Positions 23,133 to 31,362 of a stretch of DNA of 64,000 nucleotides are shown here, piece after piece (within the stretch, counting starts at the first letter, position 1; each line of letters begins with the position of its first letter). This DNA is from a bacterium (lineage in GTDB: Bacteria; SZUA-79; Acidulodesulfobacterales; Acidulodesulfobacteraceae), in the NCBI GenBank assembly GCA_027318865.1, contig DAHVOJ010000005.1, positions 1-64,000 on the forward strand. Reading direction: 5' to 3'. Position numbers and translations under genes: made by a program. The notes beneath the pieces are model-generated. The model was not told the DNA's origin. It saw nothing but the letters and a program-made list of their open reading frames with translations, and ran no database searches.

Positions 23133-24437
23133 TTACCTTTTTAAAGTAATATTAAATTTTATATTACCGCTTGAATTTTTATAAGATTTTATGACGTTTA
23201 CCGTAGAATATCTCTTTTTTAAATAAATTTCAAATTTATGGAGGTTTTTATAGCCGTAAACGCCGCCTTTAAAATCGAACTTTTTAAAGGAATAGTTTAT
23301 TTCGTCGATTTTTAAACTTTTTATATTACTCTTTTCCTTAGAAATATATTTCAAAAAACTTAAAAAAGCGTCGTTTCCGCCGTTAGCGCCGAAATTTTCT
23401 TTTATTTTATCGTAATATGATTTAATTTCGTATCTCGGTTCGTAAAATACTTTCTGTCCCTTTATATATTTTCCGAGAATTAAGTTTATCTTTTTGCTTA
23501 TAGCCGACTTTTCGGCATTTTTGTAATAGTTTTCTTCTATTAATCCCGTAAATATGAATATTAATATTAATCCTGCCGCTAAGGCCGCATATGACGCGCT
23601 TTTATAAATACCCAGAGTAGAAGCCGAATCGCTTCCAAAAACATCGGAAACCTTAAAATATTCTAAAACGTATGAATCTTTTGAATTATTTAAAATTTTG
23701 ATAAGAATGTTTATAAAATTTTCTCTTTTATCTTCTTCGTCCATTAAAAACATTAAATCGGAATAAAAATCGTTAGTATTGGAAAATATTTCGCGGGCCT
23801 TAGAATTCAGGTCTATTATATTAGTTTCGGATTTTGTATCATTAATACCTTCTTTATTAAAATTTAAATCTACGATTTCCGCAACTTTTCCTTTTTTATA
23901 AATAACGGCGTAAGATTTATCCGAAAAGTCATATTTTAGCAGAAAGTCGGCGCCGTCTTCCGAACAAAAACGTTTTCCCGTTTTGCACAATACGGAAAAA
24001 GGGAAATATATCCGCAGGCCGTTTAAATTTTCAATATTATATTTACTTATTAATCCCGCTAAGGCTCCTTTTTTTGCGTATTCTATTAATAGAGTATGGT
24101 CGGATAATTTATGTTTAGAGATTATTAATTCTTTGGTATTTAAAGGGGTTAGCTCTTCTATCGCCGTTTTGGCGAGCATTTCTATATTCGAGGCGCCCTT
24201 TAATTTAAAAGGATAGGTTAATATTTTAAAGGATACGATTTCCGGCGGAAGTATCAGAAATATTTTTTTATAAGGAGACAAAGCAGAACTTAAACTGGAA
24301 TCTTGCGCATCCTGCTCCGATAGATGCAGTTCTTCAAAATAAACCCGTTTTCCGTCGGCAAAACGCTTTATGCCGGCAATTTTTTCTTCTTCGTTTAATA
24401 TTTTTATGCCTAAATTTACGGTATTTTTATCTGACAT
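23133..24437 (-). CDS. gspL: Type II secretion protein GspL-like (actin-fold platform protein)
   Basis: The 434-aa protein has an N-terminal cytoplasmic part of about 275 residues with an actin-like/PilM-type fold (KIFLILPPEIVSFKILTYPF, then ELTPLNTKELIISKH). A single membrane helix follows (SYAALAAGLILIFIFTGLIE) and a periplasmic ferredoxin-like tail ends KFNITLKR. This is the GspL architecture, which recruits GspE to the membrane. A fused PilM/PilN-like protein is the alternative. Sequence conservation is low, as usual for GspL, so the call rests on topology and on gspC next door. Confidence 0.65.
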   Translation of the reverse strand: MSDKNTVNLGIKILNEEEKIAGIKRFADGKRVYFEELHLSEQDAQDSSLSSALSPYKKIFLILPPEIVSFKILTYPFKLKGASNIEMLAKTAIEELTPLNTKELIISKHKLSDHTLLIEYAKKGALAGLISKYNIENLNGLRIYFPFSVLCKTGKRFCSEDGADFLLKYDFSDKSYAVIYKKGKVAEIVDLNFNKEGINDTKSETNIIDLNSKAREIFSNTNDFYSDLMFLMDEEDKRENFINILIKILNNSKDSYVLEYFKVSDVFGSDSASTLGIYKSASYAALAAGLILIFIFTGLIEENYYKNAEKSAISKKINLILGKYIKGQKVFYEPRYEIKSYYDKIKENFGANGGNDAFLSFLKYISKEKSNIKSLKIDEINYSFKKFDFKGGVYGYKNLHKFEIYLKKRYSTVNVIKSYKNSSGNIKFNITLKR

Positions 24438-24481
24438 ATAATTATATTATAATACAAAAATATAAAATATAATCTATTACT

Positions 24482-26356
24482 TTATTCCATCTGTTTTAAA
24501 AGAAGATTTTTATAAATTCCGTCCATTTTTATCAAGTCCTCGTGGCTTCCGCTTTCGACTATTTCGCCTTTTTCTAGAACGTAAATAGTATTTGCCTGCT
24601 TTACGGTAGATAGCCTGTGGGCTATTACGAGGACGATTTTATTTCTGCACAGGCCCCCGATAGCTTTGCTTCCGCCGTTACTTCTTTCGCCCCCAAACAG
24701 AGCCTGCTGGATTTTCTTTTCGGATTCACCGTCTAAAGAAGATGTAGCTTCGTCGAGTATAAGTATTGGAGCGTCCTTTAGAAACGCCCGCGCTATTAAA
24801 ATTCTCTGCTTTTCTCCTCCGGAAAGCCTTGAACCGGCTTCGTCAACTATTGTATCGTAACCTTCCGGAAAACTTTTTATAAATTCGTCGGCAAATGCAA
24901 GTTTTGCGGCGTTTATTATGTCGTCCATGCTCTTGCCGCTTGTTCCGTATTCTATATTAAACCTGACCGTTTCGTTAAACAGGACGACGTTCTGGGAAAC
25001 GTAAGATATTGAATCCCTTAACTCTTTTAAATTAAATTCTTTTATATTTATTCCGTTAATCTTAATCTCTCCGGCAGACGGTTCGTAGAATCTGGGAATT
25101 AGCATAGAGATAGTGCTTTTGCCCGCGCCTGAAAAACCGACTACGGCTGCTATCTCGCCTTTATTGATTTTTATGCCGATATTTTTAAGGTCGAAACGTC
25201 CGTCATCCTCTTTTCCATTTCTATTTCTATTTCTATTTTCTTCATTTCCTGCACCGACACCCTCTTTACTTTGAGCCTTGACTTCATCGCCGCTTTGTTC
25301 GTAACTAAAATAAAGACCCTTTATTTCAAGGACGTTTATATCTTTAGGAACAGGTTTGGTTCCCCCCGTCTCTTCCTGCTTTTCGTCTAAAATACCGAAA
25401 ATTCTGGTTCCGGCGGCTATGCCTTCCTGCAGGCTGTTATTGAGGCGCGACAGGCTTTTTACCGGCTCGTAAAGAAGGAGGATAGCGGTTAAAAAAGAAA
25501 AGAAATTGCCCGGCGTATATCCGAATTTTATAACCTGAAGACCGCCTATAAATATTATCACGGCAACCGAAATTCCGCCTATAAGTTCGACGAACGGCAC
25601 GGTAAGTCCCCTGATTTTGGTCATTCTCATAAAAAATCTGTAAAGATTGTCGGATAGTTTTTTAAACCTCTTTATTTCAAACTCTTCCATATTATAAGCC
25701 TTAACCATGCGCAAGCCTGAAATAGTTTCGTCTAAAAACTTCGTTATGATTCCCATTTCGTTCTGGGTATCTGTGCTTGTCCTGCGCGCTTTTTTTCCGA
25801 GAAGCGTTACGGGAAAAATTACTAAAGGAAACAAAACCGAAACGGCTACGGCAAGATAAAAATCCATATAGAATACTACGGCTAAAAGAACTATCATCGT
25901 AAGAATATCTTTCATAACGGCGCTGACCGAATCGGATACAGTTCTTTGAATGATATTTATATCGTACGTTATTCTTGCGATAAGAACTCCGGTGGGAATT
26001 TTGTTAAGCTTCGAAACGGGCAGTTTTACTATTACGGAATACACTTCGTCTCTCAGCGACCTTATAATACTCTGCCCGACCGAACCTGTATAATAAAACT
26101 CGGCGTAGTAAAAAACGTTTTTTACTAAAAAGATTAATATGACGAGCAGGGGGATTAGTATAAGTTCGGTATAGCTTTTAGTTATAAATATATTATTTAT
26201 AAGCGGTTTTACTATATAGGCAAGGGCCCCCGTGAGAGCGGAAACTATCGCCATGCTTATTACCGCCATAATAAGCTTTTTTTTGTAGGGCAGTATATAG
26301 GGAAGCAGTCTTTTTAAAACCGACAGGTCTTTTTTAATATTTTCTTTTTTAAGCAT
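24482..26356 (-). CDS. msbA: Lipid A export ABC transporter MsbA
   Basis: The 624-aa half-transporter has six membrane helices in the first 320 residues and a nucleotide-binding domain with Walker A GFSGAGKST (near 409), signature LSGGEKQRILIARAF (near 509), Walker B ILILDEATSSLD and the H-loop IAHRLST. It flips core lipid A across the inner membrane. Two unusual inserts are present: a charged repeat after the A-loop Tyr (NRNRNRNGKEDDGRF), encoded by repeated ATTTCT on the plus strand, and a Gly-rich segment (GGERSNGGSKAIGGLC) before the H-loop. The start overlaps the end of lpxB by eight bases, so the two are coupled. Confidence 0.88.
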   Translation of the reverse strand: MLKKENIKKDLSVLKRLLPYILPYKKKLIMAVISMAIVSALTGALAYIVKPLINNIFITKSYTELILIPLLVILIFLVKNVFYYAEFYYTGSVGQSIIRSLRDEVYSVIVKLPVSKLNKIPTGVLIARITYDINIIQRTVSDSVSAVMKDILTMIVLLAVVFYMDFYLAVAVSVLFPLVIFPVTLLGKKARRTSTDTQNEMGIITKFLDETISGLRMVKAYNMEEFEIKRFKKLSDNLYRFFMRMTKIRGLTVPFVELIGGISVAVIIFIGGLQVIKFGYTPGNFFSFLTAILLLYEPVKSLSRLNNSLQEGIAAGTRIFGILDEKQEETGGTKPVPKDINVLEIKGLYFSYEQSGDEVKAQSKEGVGAGNEENRNRNRNGKEDDGRFDLKNIGIKINKGEIAAVVGFSGAGKSTISMLIPRFYEPSAGEIKINGINIKEFNLKELRDSISYVSQNVVLFNETVRFNIEYGTSGKSMDDIINAAKLAFADEFIKSFPEGYDTIVDEAGSRLSGGEKQRILIARAFLKDAPILILDEATSSLDGESEKKIQQALFGGERSNGGSKAIGGLCRNKIVLVIAHRLSTVKQANTIYVLEKGEIVESGSHEDLIKMDGIYKNLLLKQME

Positions 26357-27590
26357 ATCGTATCATTTTATCATAAATAAGACCCGCCGCCGCATCAAAA
26401 GGGTTAACCCCTGCATCTAAAGCAGAAACCACGGCGGCTCTTTTATTAAGCGCGTTTTTCCTGTACTCTTCGTCCTTTAAAAATTTATCGGCTTCCTTAA
26501 AGACGTTTTGAGGGGTAAATTCAGATTCTATAAGCTCCGGAACTATTAAATCGCCTGCAAGTATATTTATAAGTCCGGCATATTTTACCCTGACTAAAAT
26601 TTTAGCTAGAATATAAGTTAAATAGTTTAAGTAATAAAATATTATCACGGGCTTGCCGTAAAAGCATGCCTCTAAAGAAGCCGTACCGCTTGCCGTTATT
26701 ATTAAATCGCTTGACGAAAGAGCAAAACCTATGGAATCCGTAAATAAATACATATCGTTTTTTATTGCGGCGTTGCTTTCTATAACATTCTTAAAATAAG
26801 AAAAATCTATCTCTTTTCTGAACGGAAAGATAAAAAAAGCGTCTTTATAAGCTGATTTTATCCGTAAAATAGAATCTATTATCCTTTGCGAATGATATTT
26901 AAGTTCGGTTTTTCTTGAACCCGGCAGAAAAGATATAATTGGATATTTTCCGTTTAAGTTTGGGTTTGGGAGTTTTTTACAATCTGCTTTTTCGGCTTCT
27001 AAATCTGTTTCGCCGTCTTCCGATAATACTGACGATTTTACGTGCGTGTTGTGTCCGTATGCGTCTTTTTTATTTAAAACATATAAAGGGTTGCCGAAAT
27101 AATAAGATTCGACGCCTTCTTTTTTATAAATCTCCTGCTCGAAAGGGAAAATAGTTATAACAAATTTTATATATTTTTTAATGAAATTTATCCTGCCGTA
27201 TCTCGAAGCCCAAATTTTCGGCGGAATGAAGTAAATTACCGGAATTTTAAGTTTGTTTGCCAATTTTGCGATTTTAAAATTAAAAGAAGGAAAATCTACA
27301 AGAATAACCGCATCGGGTTTATTTAACTTAATCCATTTCGACAGGCTGTTTAATACTTTTTTTATAGTTTTTAACTTTAAAAGTACTTCCGTAAAACCCA
27401 TAACCGATAATTCTTTAATATCGGCAATTAGCTCCGCTCCCGCTTCAGAGCAGTTTTTTCCGCCCATTGCGTAAATATCGAGATTTACGCTTGCATCAAG
27501 TTTTTTTAGAGACGATATTAAACCGCCGGCAAATACGTCTCCCGAAGGCTCTCCCGAAACTACAAGTACTTTAGGCATATTAAAAAACAT
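26349..27590 (-). CDS. lpxB: Lipid-A-disaccharide synthase LpxB
   Basis: The 413-aa glycosyltransferase joins UDP-diacylglucosamine and lipid X into the lipid A disaccharide at the inner membrane. The N-terminal GEPSGDVFAGGLI motif, the central PPKIWASRYGR segment and the C-terminal TASGTASLEACFYGKPVIIF donor-binding region are typical of LpxB. Its length is close to the usual 380 to 400, with a modest insert around residues 180 to 200. It lies between lpxI and msbA and overlaps both by a few bases. Confidence 0.93.
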   Translation of the reverse strand: MFFNMPKVLVVSGEPSGDVFAGGLISSLKKLDASVNLDIYAMGGKNCSEAGAELIADIKELSVMGFTEVLLKLKTIKKVLNSLSKWIKLNKPDAVILVDFPSFNFKIAKLANKLKIPVIYFIPPKIWASRYGRINFIKKYIKFVITIFPFEQEIYKKEGVESYYFGNPLYVLNKKDAYGHNTHVKSSVLSEDGETDLEAEKADCKKLPNPNLNGKYPIISFLPGSRKTELKYHSQRIIDSILRIKSAYKDAFFIFPFRKEIDFSYFKNVIESNAAIKNDMYLFTDSIGFALSSSDLIITASGTASLEACFYGKPVIIFYYLNYLTYILAKILVRVKYAGLINILAGDLIVPELIESEFTPQNVFKEADKFLKDEEYRKNALNKRAAVVSALDAGVNPFDAAAGLIYDKMIRYA

Positions 27591-28386
27591 ACACGGCGAT
27601 ATCTGCCGAGTCGGCTCTCTTTATAAATTCTTCCTTCCGCAGGACTATGGTGTTGCGCTCAAAAGCCAGACACGTAGCATTTACGGAAATAATGGCTTCT
27701 AAGGTATCAAGCCCTACGGCTGGAACGTCGAATCTTAAATCCTGCTTCGGCTTGTTTACTTTTACGACTACGGCTCCCTCCCCGTTTGCGAGCTTTCCGC
27801 CTCTTATTATCGCTTCGTCAGTCCCTTCTATAGCCTCCAGCGCCATTACGGATTTATCTTTAACTACCGCCGTCTGCCCTATATCGGCTCCGGCGATAAG
27901 CATCGCCGCATTCCTTCCGAATTCTATATCTTCCTTTTCTTTTTTGGTAGGAGTTCTTTTGGACGCGACACCCGACGGCAAAAAGACCGAAGAAATATAT
28001 TTAGTTTGAGGAACAATCGTTATCCCTTCTTTTTCTAAAAAATTACATATGGCATTCAATATTGTATCGTCCTTTTTATCTTTAAGCGATAAAAAAAGGG
28101 CGATGGCTTTTATATCCGGTTTGATTTTTTTAAACATCAGGGTTTTTCGAACTTTTCCCGCCATTATAACTTCATTTACGCCTTCGGATTTAAAAAAATT
28201 TGCCAATCTGCCGAGCTGTCCGACGCTGACGTAAATAATAGAATCGGCGCGTTCGGAAAGCGATTTATCCGCTTCTTCTTCTATTGCGCAGACTCTTACG
28301 GAATAACCGAATGCCTTTAATTCGTCGATGTATATTAGCGGAAACTCCCCGTAACCGGCAATTATGCCTATATTTTTATTTTCCAT
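27580..28386 (-). CDS. lpxI: UDP-2,3-diacylglucosamine pyrophosphatase LpxI
   Basis: LpxI (DUF1009) hydrolyses UDP-2,3-diacylglucosamine to lipid X and UMP, replacing LpxH. The sequence begins NIGIIAGYGEFPLIYIDELK and carries the conserved C-terminal AGKVRK-like and VGLDTLEAI segments, including GADIGQTAVVKDKSVMALEA. I choose the ATG at 28386 (268 aa) because the family starts close to the GIIAGYGEFP motif; an upstream ATG at 28419 would add 11 residues. It overlaps lpxB by 11 bp. No LpxH is seen in this window. Confidence 0.88.
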   Translation of the reverse strand: MENKNIGIIAGYGEFPLIYIDELKAFGYSVRVCAIEEEADKSLSERADSIIYVSVGQLGRLANFFKSEGVNEVIMAGKVRKTLMFKKIKPDIKAIALFLSLKDKKDDTILNAICNFLEKEGITIVPQTKYISSVFLPSGVASKRTPTKKEKEDIEFGRNAAMLIAGADIGQTAVVKDKSVMALEAIEGTDEAIIRGGKLANGEGAVVVKVNKPKQDLRFDVPAVGLDTLEAIISVNATCLAFERNTIVLRKEEFIKRADSADIAVYVF

Positions 28387-28470
28387 ATTTAAGTATATGT
28401 TTGAATTACGGATTAACAAAGCGCATAATAACTTATATTTAATGTCGTATGTTTTGAGAACTTACGTTCT

Positions 28471-29241
28471 TTATCTAGTAATACCCCTTTTAGAGCTTGC
28501 GATAAAGGATGTGAATTTTTCTATTTTTTCCGTTTTTCCTATTTCCTGCTCTATTTTTTCTACGGCTATCTTAACGGTGACTTTGGACCTGTATAAAATC
28601 TTATAGGCATTTTTTATTTTTTCTATTTCTTCCTTGGTAAAACCCCTTCTTTCTAATCCTATTCTGTTAATGCCGTAAATTTTTGCCCTGTCCCCCGATG
28701 CGACGAGATATGGGGGAATATCCTGAACGACCATAGAACCGCCGGCTATAAGGGCGGATTCTCCTATACGAACGAACTGATGAATTGCGCAGAGACCGCC
28801 GAGTATAACATAATCCTGAATCTCGATATGTCCCGCCAGAGTCGCGTTATTAGCCAGAATATTTCTGTTACCTATAATACAGTCATGGGCGATATGCGCG
28901 TGCATCATAAACAGGTTGGAATCGCCTACCGCTGTAACGCCGTTTCCGGTAACCGTGCCGTGGTTCATAGTAACGTATTCCCTTATGATATTATTATTGC
29001 CTATAATAAGCTTTGTATCTTCCCCTTTATATTTAAGGTCTTGCGGCACCGAGCCTATGGAAGCGAATTGAAATATTTTATTTCCGTCGCCTATAACGGT
29101 GTTTCCTTCTATAACGACGTGGGATGCAATTTTGTTATTCTTTCCGATTTTTACGCCGCTTTTTATAATAGTATAGGGTCCGACTTCGGTCGATTCGTCG
29201 ATTTCGGCTCCGGGATAAATTATAGCGGTTTTATCTATCAT
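28471..29241 (-). CDS. lpxA: UDP-N-acetylglucosamine O-acyltransferase LpxA
   Basis: This left-handed beta-helix acyltransferase performs the first step of lipid A synthesis. Its 256 aa match the usual 255 to 270. Hexapeptide repeats run through residues 1 to 190 (IYPGAEIDESTEVGPYTIIK), with the catalytic His region MMHAHIAHDCIIGNRNI and the C-terminal helical domain (NRIGLERRGFTKEEIEKIKN). It sits 21 bp after fabZ, the standard lpxD-fabZ-lpxA-lpxB order, with lpxI inserted before lpxB. Confidence 0.95.
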   Translation of the reverse strand: MIDKTAIIYPGAEIDESTEVGPYTIIKSGVKIGKNNKIASHVVIEGNTVIGDGNKIFQFASIGSVPQDLKYKGEDTKLIIGNNNIIREYVTMNHGTVTGNGVTAVGDSNLFMMHAHIAHDCIIGNRNILANNATLAGHIEIQDYVILGGLCAIHQFVRIGESALIAGGSMVVQDIPPYLVASGDRAKIYGINRIGLERRGFTKEEIEKIKNAYKILYRSKVTVKIAVEKIEQEIGKTEKIEKFTSFIASSKRGITR

Positions 29242-29262
29242 AGTTTCATTATTCAGATATAA

Positions 29263-29748
29263 TTATTTAGGTATAAAGGTTGCCATAAGTTCCGCTTCGG
29301 CGCAGAGATTCCCTTCGACCTCCGCCCTGCCGGAAAAAACCCATACGAACTGTTTTCTTTTAATAAGTTCCACTTTTAAAAATATGGAACAGCCTGGAAA
29401 TATCGGCTTTCTGAATCTCGCCTTATCTATTCCCATAAAGTAAGTTAATTTATCGCGTAAATCATCGTTTTCCTCTGTTTTATAAGCAAGAATACCTCCT
29501 GCCTGCGCCAGCGCCTCCAGGATAAGCACGCCGGGCATAACCGGATAACCCGGAAAATGCCCCTGAAAAAACGGTTCGTTTATTGTAGTATTTTTAACGG
29601 CGGTAATAGATTTCCCTTTTTCTAAAGATATGACTTTGTCTATCATAAGAAAAGGATACCTGTGCGGAAGCAAGTTTAAAATCTCTCCTATACCGATTAT
29701 TTCACCGTCTTTTAAAGCCACTTTTTCTTCTTTGCCCATTTTCGTCAA
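29263..29748 (-). CDS. fabZ: (3R)-hydroxyacyl-ACP dehydratase FabZ
   Basis: The 161-aa hot-dog-fold enzyme dehydrates beta-hydroxyacyl-ACP in fatty acid elongation and competes with LpxA/LpxD for hydroxyacyl-ACP. The active-site loop [20 protein letters not shown] contains the catalytic His and Glu. [14 protein letters not shown] near the N-terminus is typical. It overlaps lpxD by 4 bp (29745-29748), so translation is coupled. Confidence 0.95.
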   Translation of the reverse strand: MTKMGKEEKVALKDGEIIGIGEILNLLPHRYPFLMIDKVISLEKGKSITAVKNTTINEPFFQGHFPGYPVMPGVLILEALAQAGGILAYKTEENDDLRDKLTYFMGIDKARFRKPIFPGCSIFLKVELIKRKQFVWVFSGRAEVEGNLCAEAELMATFIPK

Positions 29749-30785
29749 TCCTTCGTTTTTGAAATTTCCTTTATCTTTTTAAATAATTCCGGAAGTTTCT
29801 TGAAAAGCACTGCCGAATTACGCCATTCTTTTATAGAGAAAGCAGGCGAACCGGATATTACCTCGCCGTCCTTTACGTTACCCGACACTCCCGACTGCGC
29901 CGCTATCATAACGTTATTCCCTACGGCAATATGTCCGGCTATGCCGACCTGTCCGCCTATAGTAACGTTATCGCCTATTTCGGAACTGCCCGCTATTCCG
30001 GTCTGCGCGGCAATTGCACAGTTTCTGCCTATTATTACGTTATGCGCAACCTGAACCAGATTATCTATTTTAGTTCCGGCGCCTATTCTCGTAAAATCTA
30101 CCGCCCCCCTGTCTATAGTAACGTTAGCGCCGATTTCGACGTTATCTTCAAGCTCCGCATATCCCGTATGAATTATTTTAACGTAGCCGGCTTTACCCCT
30201 GGCATATCCGAAACCGTCGCTCCCTATAACCGCACCGGCATGGATTATGCAACCGTTGCCTATTTTAGAATTATCGTAAACGGTGACGTTGGGATATATA
30301 ACCGCGTTATTTTCTATAATTACGTTATTTCCTATAACCGCATTTGACATAATCCTGCAGTTATCGCCTATAGAGCATCCTTCTCCTATAAAAACACCCG
30401 GAAAAATTACCGTATTTTTTCCTTTAACGGAAGTTTTCCCTATAAAATATCGACTTTCAAAATTGTCCGAAGCAATTTTATTTTTTTCGCCCGAGACGTC
30501 TTTAAAAATCTGCGTTGCCTCCGCAAACGACAGATATGGATTTTTGGAATCGAGTATAACAAATTTTATACCGGACGGCAGTCCCGATTTTAAAGATTCG
30601 TAATCCATTATGACGGCGCAGGCTTTTGTTTCCGAAAGCCATTTGGCATATTTATGGCCGGCAACGAAAGAAATTTCGTCTTCCCTGGCCGACTGCAAAG
30701 AACCGATACCCGAAACGTTCAAGTTTTCGGGAAATTGTCCTATAGCTTTAAGCGACAGCCTTGAAATAACGTCTTTTAAAAACAT
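29745..30785 (-). CDS. lpxD: UDP-3-O-acylglucosamine N-acyltransferase LpxD
   Basis: The 346-aa enzyme adds the N-linked hydroxyacyl chain in lipid A synthesis. An N-terminal uridine-binding domain (about 1 to 100) precedes a left-handed beta-helix of hexapeptides ([40 protein letters not shown]) with the catalytic His in [20 protein letters not shown]. The C-terminal helix follows. It sits between the skp/ompH gene and fabZ, as in many proteobacteria. Confidence 0.95.
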   Translation of the reverse strand: MFLKDVISRLSLKAIGQFPENLNVSGIGSLQSAREDEISFVAGHKYAKWLSETKACAVIMDYESLKSGLPSGIKFVILDSKNPYLSFAEATQIFKDVSGEKNKIASDNFESRYFIGKTSVKGKNTVIFPGVFIGEGCSIGDNCRIMSNAVIGNNVIIENNAVIYPNVTVYDNSKIGNGCIIHAGAVIGSDGFGYARGKAGYVKIIHTGYAELEDNVEIGANVTIDRGAVDFTRIGAGTKIDNLVQVAHNVIIGRNCAIAAQTGIAGSSEIGDNVTIGGQVGIAGHIAVGNNVMIAAQSGVSGNVKDGEVISGSPAFSIKEWRNSAVLFKKLPELFKKIKEISKTKD

Positions 30786-30801
30786 AAAATAAAGGACTAT
30801 A

Positions 30802-31329
30802 TTATTTTGAATTCATTTTTTTCAAAACTTCGTTGGTTATATCTATAGAATTTGCCCTGTAAACTACGCTAGGTCTGTCTATGACTAAAATATAACCGTC
30901 TTTTTTTGCTATAGATTTAATAATAGAAGTTGCTTTACCCACTATTCCTTTTAACAATTCGAATCTTTTCTCGGATATTACGCTTTGAACATGTTTTTCC
31001 TCCGACGAGTAATTAGATATATCGGTTTCAAATTCTTTAGTTTTTTTAGCTTTTGCGCCCGCAGACATAATAGAACCGTTATTTTTTAAATCAGCCTGAA
31101 TTGCGGCAATTTTCTTTCTCATAGCAAGCAGTCTTCCGCTGTATTTAGAGACTAACGCTTTTAGTTGTCCTTGAGCAACTTTGCCTTGATTAGACGTTGA
31201 AATTACTTTCTCCATATTAACTACCGCAATACTCGAACCGGCGGCATTTGCCTTCGCGGAACCGAATATAATCGTTGCCGCCAACATTAAAAAAACGGTG
31301 AGGCTCAAATTCAAAATAGTTTTTTTCAT
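30802..31329 (-). CDS. skp: Periplasmic chaperone Skp/OmpH
   Basis: The 175-aa protein has a signal peptide ending near SAKANA and then an OmpH-type body: [20 protein letters not shown], a long Lys-rich coiled coil, and the closing [20 protein letters not shown] strand. Skp trimers hold unfolded outer-membrane proteins for BamA. The gene directly follows bamA (33 bp) and precedes lpxD, the usual order. AAGGAG lies before the ATG. Confidence 0.88.
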   Translation of the reverse strand: MKKTILNLSLTVFLMLAATIIFGSAKANAAGSSIAVVNMEKVISTSNQGKVAQGQLKALVSKYSGRLLAMRKKIAAIQADLKNNGSIMSAGAKAKKTKEFETDISNYSSEEKHVQSVISEKRFELLKGIVGKATSIIKSIAKKDGYILVIDRPSVVYRANSIDITNEVLKKMNSK

Positions 31330-31362
31330 AAATAAATCTCCTTATTTTTTTTATTTTATATA

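Noticed and set aside
29931-30347. A 138-codon plus-strand frame inside lpxD
   Set aside because: Antisense shadow of the hexapeptide repeats of LpxD.
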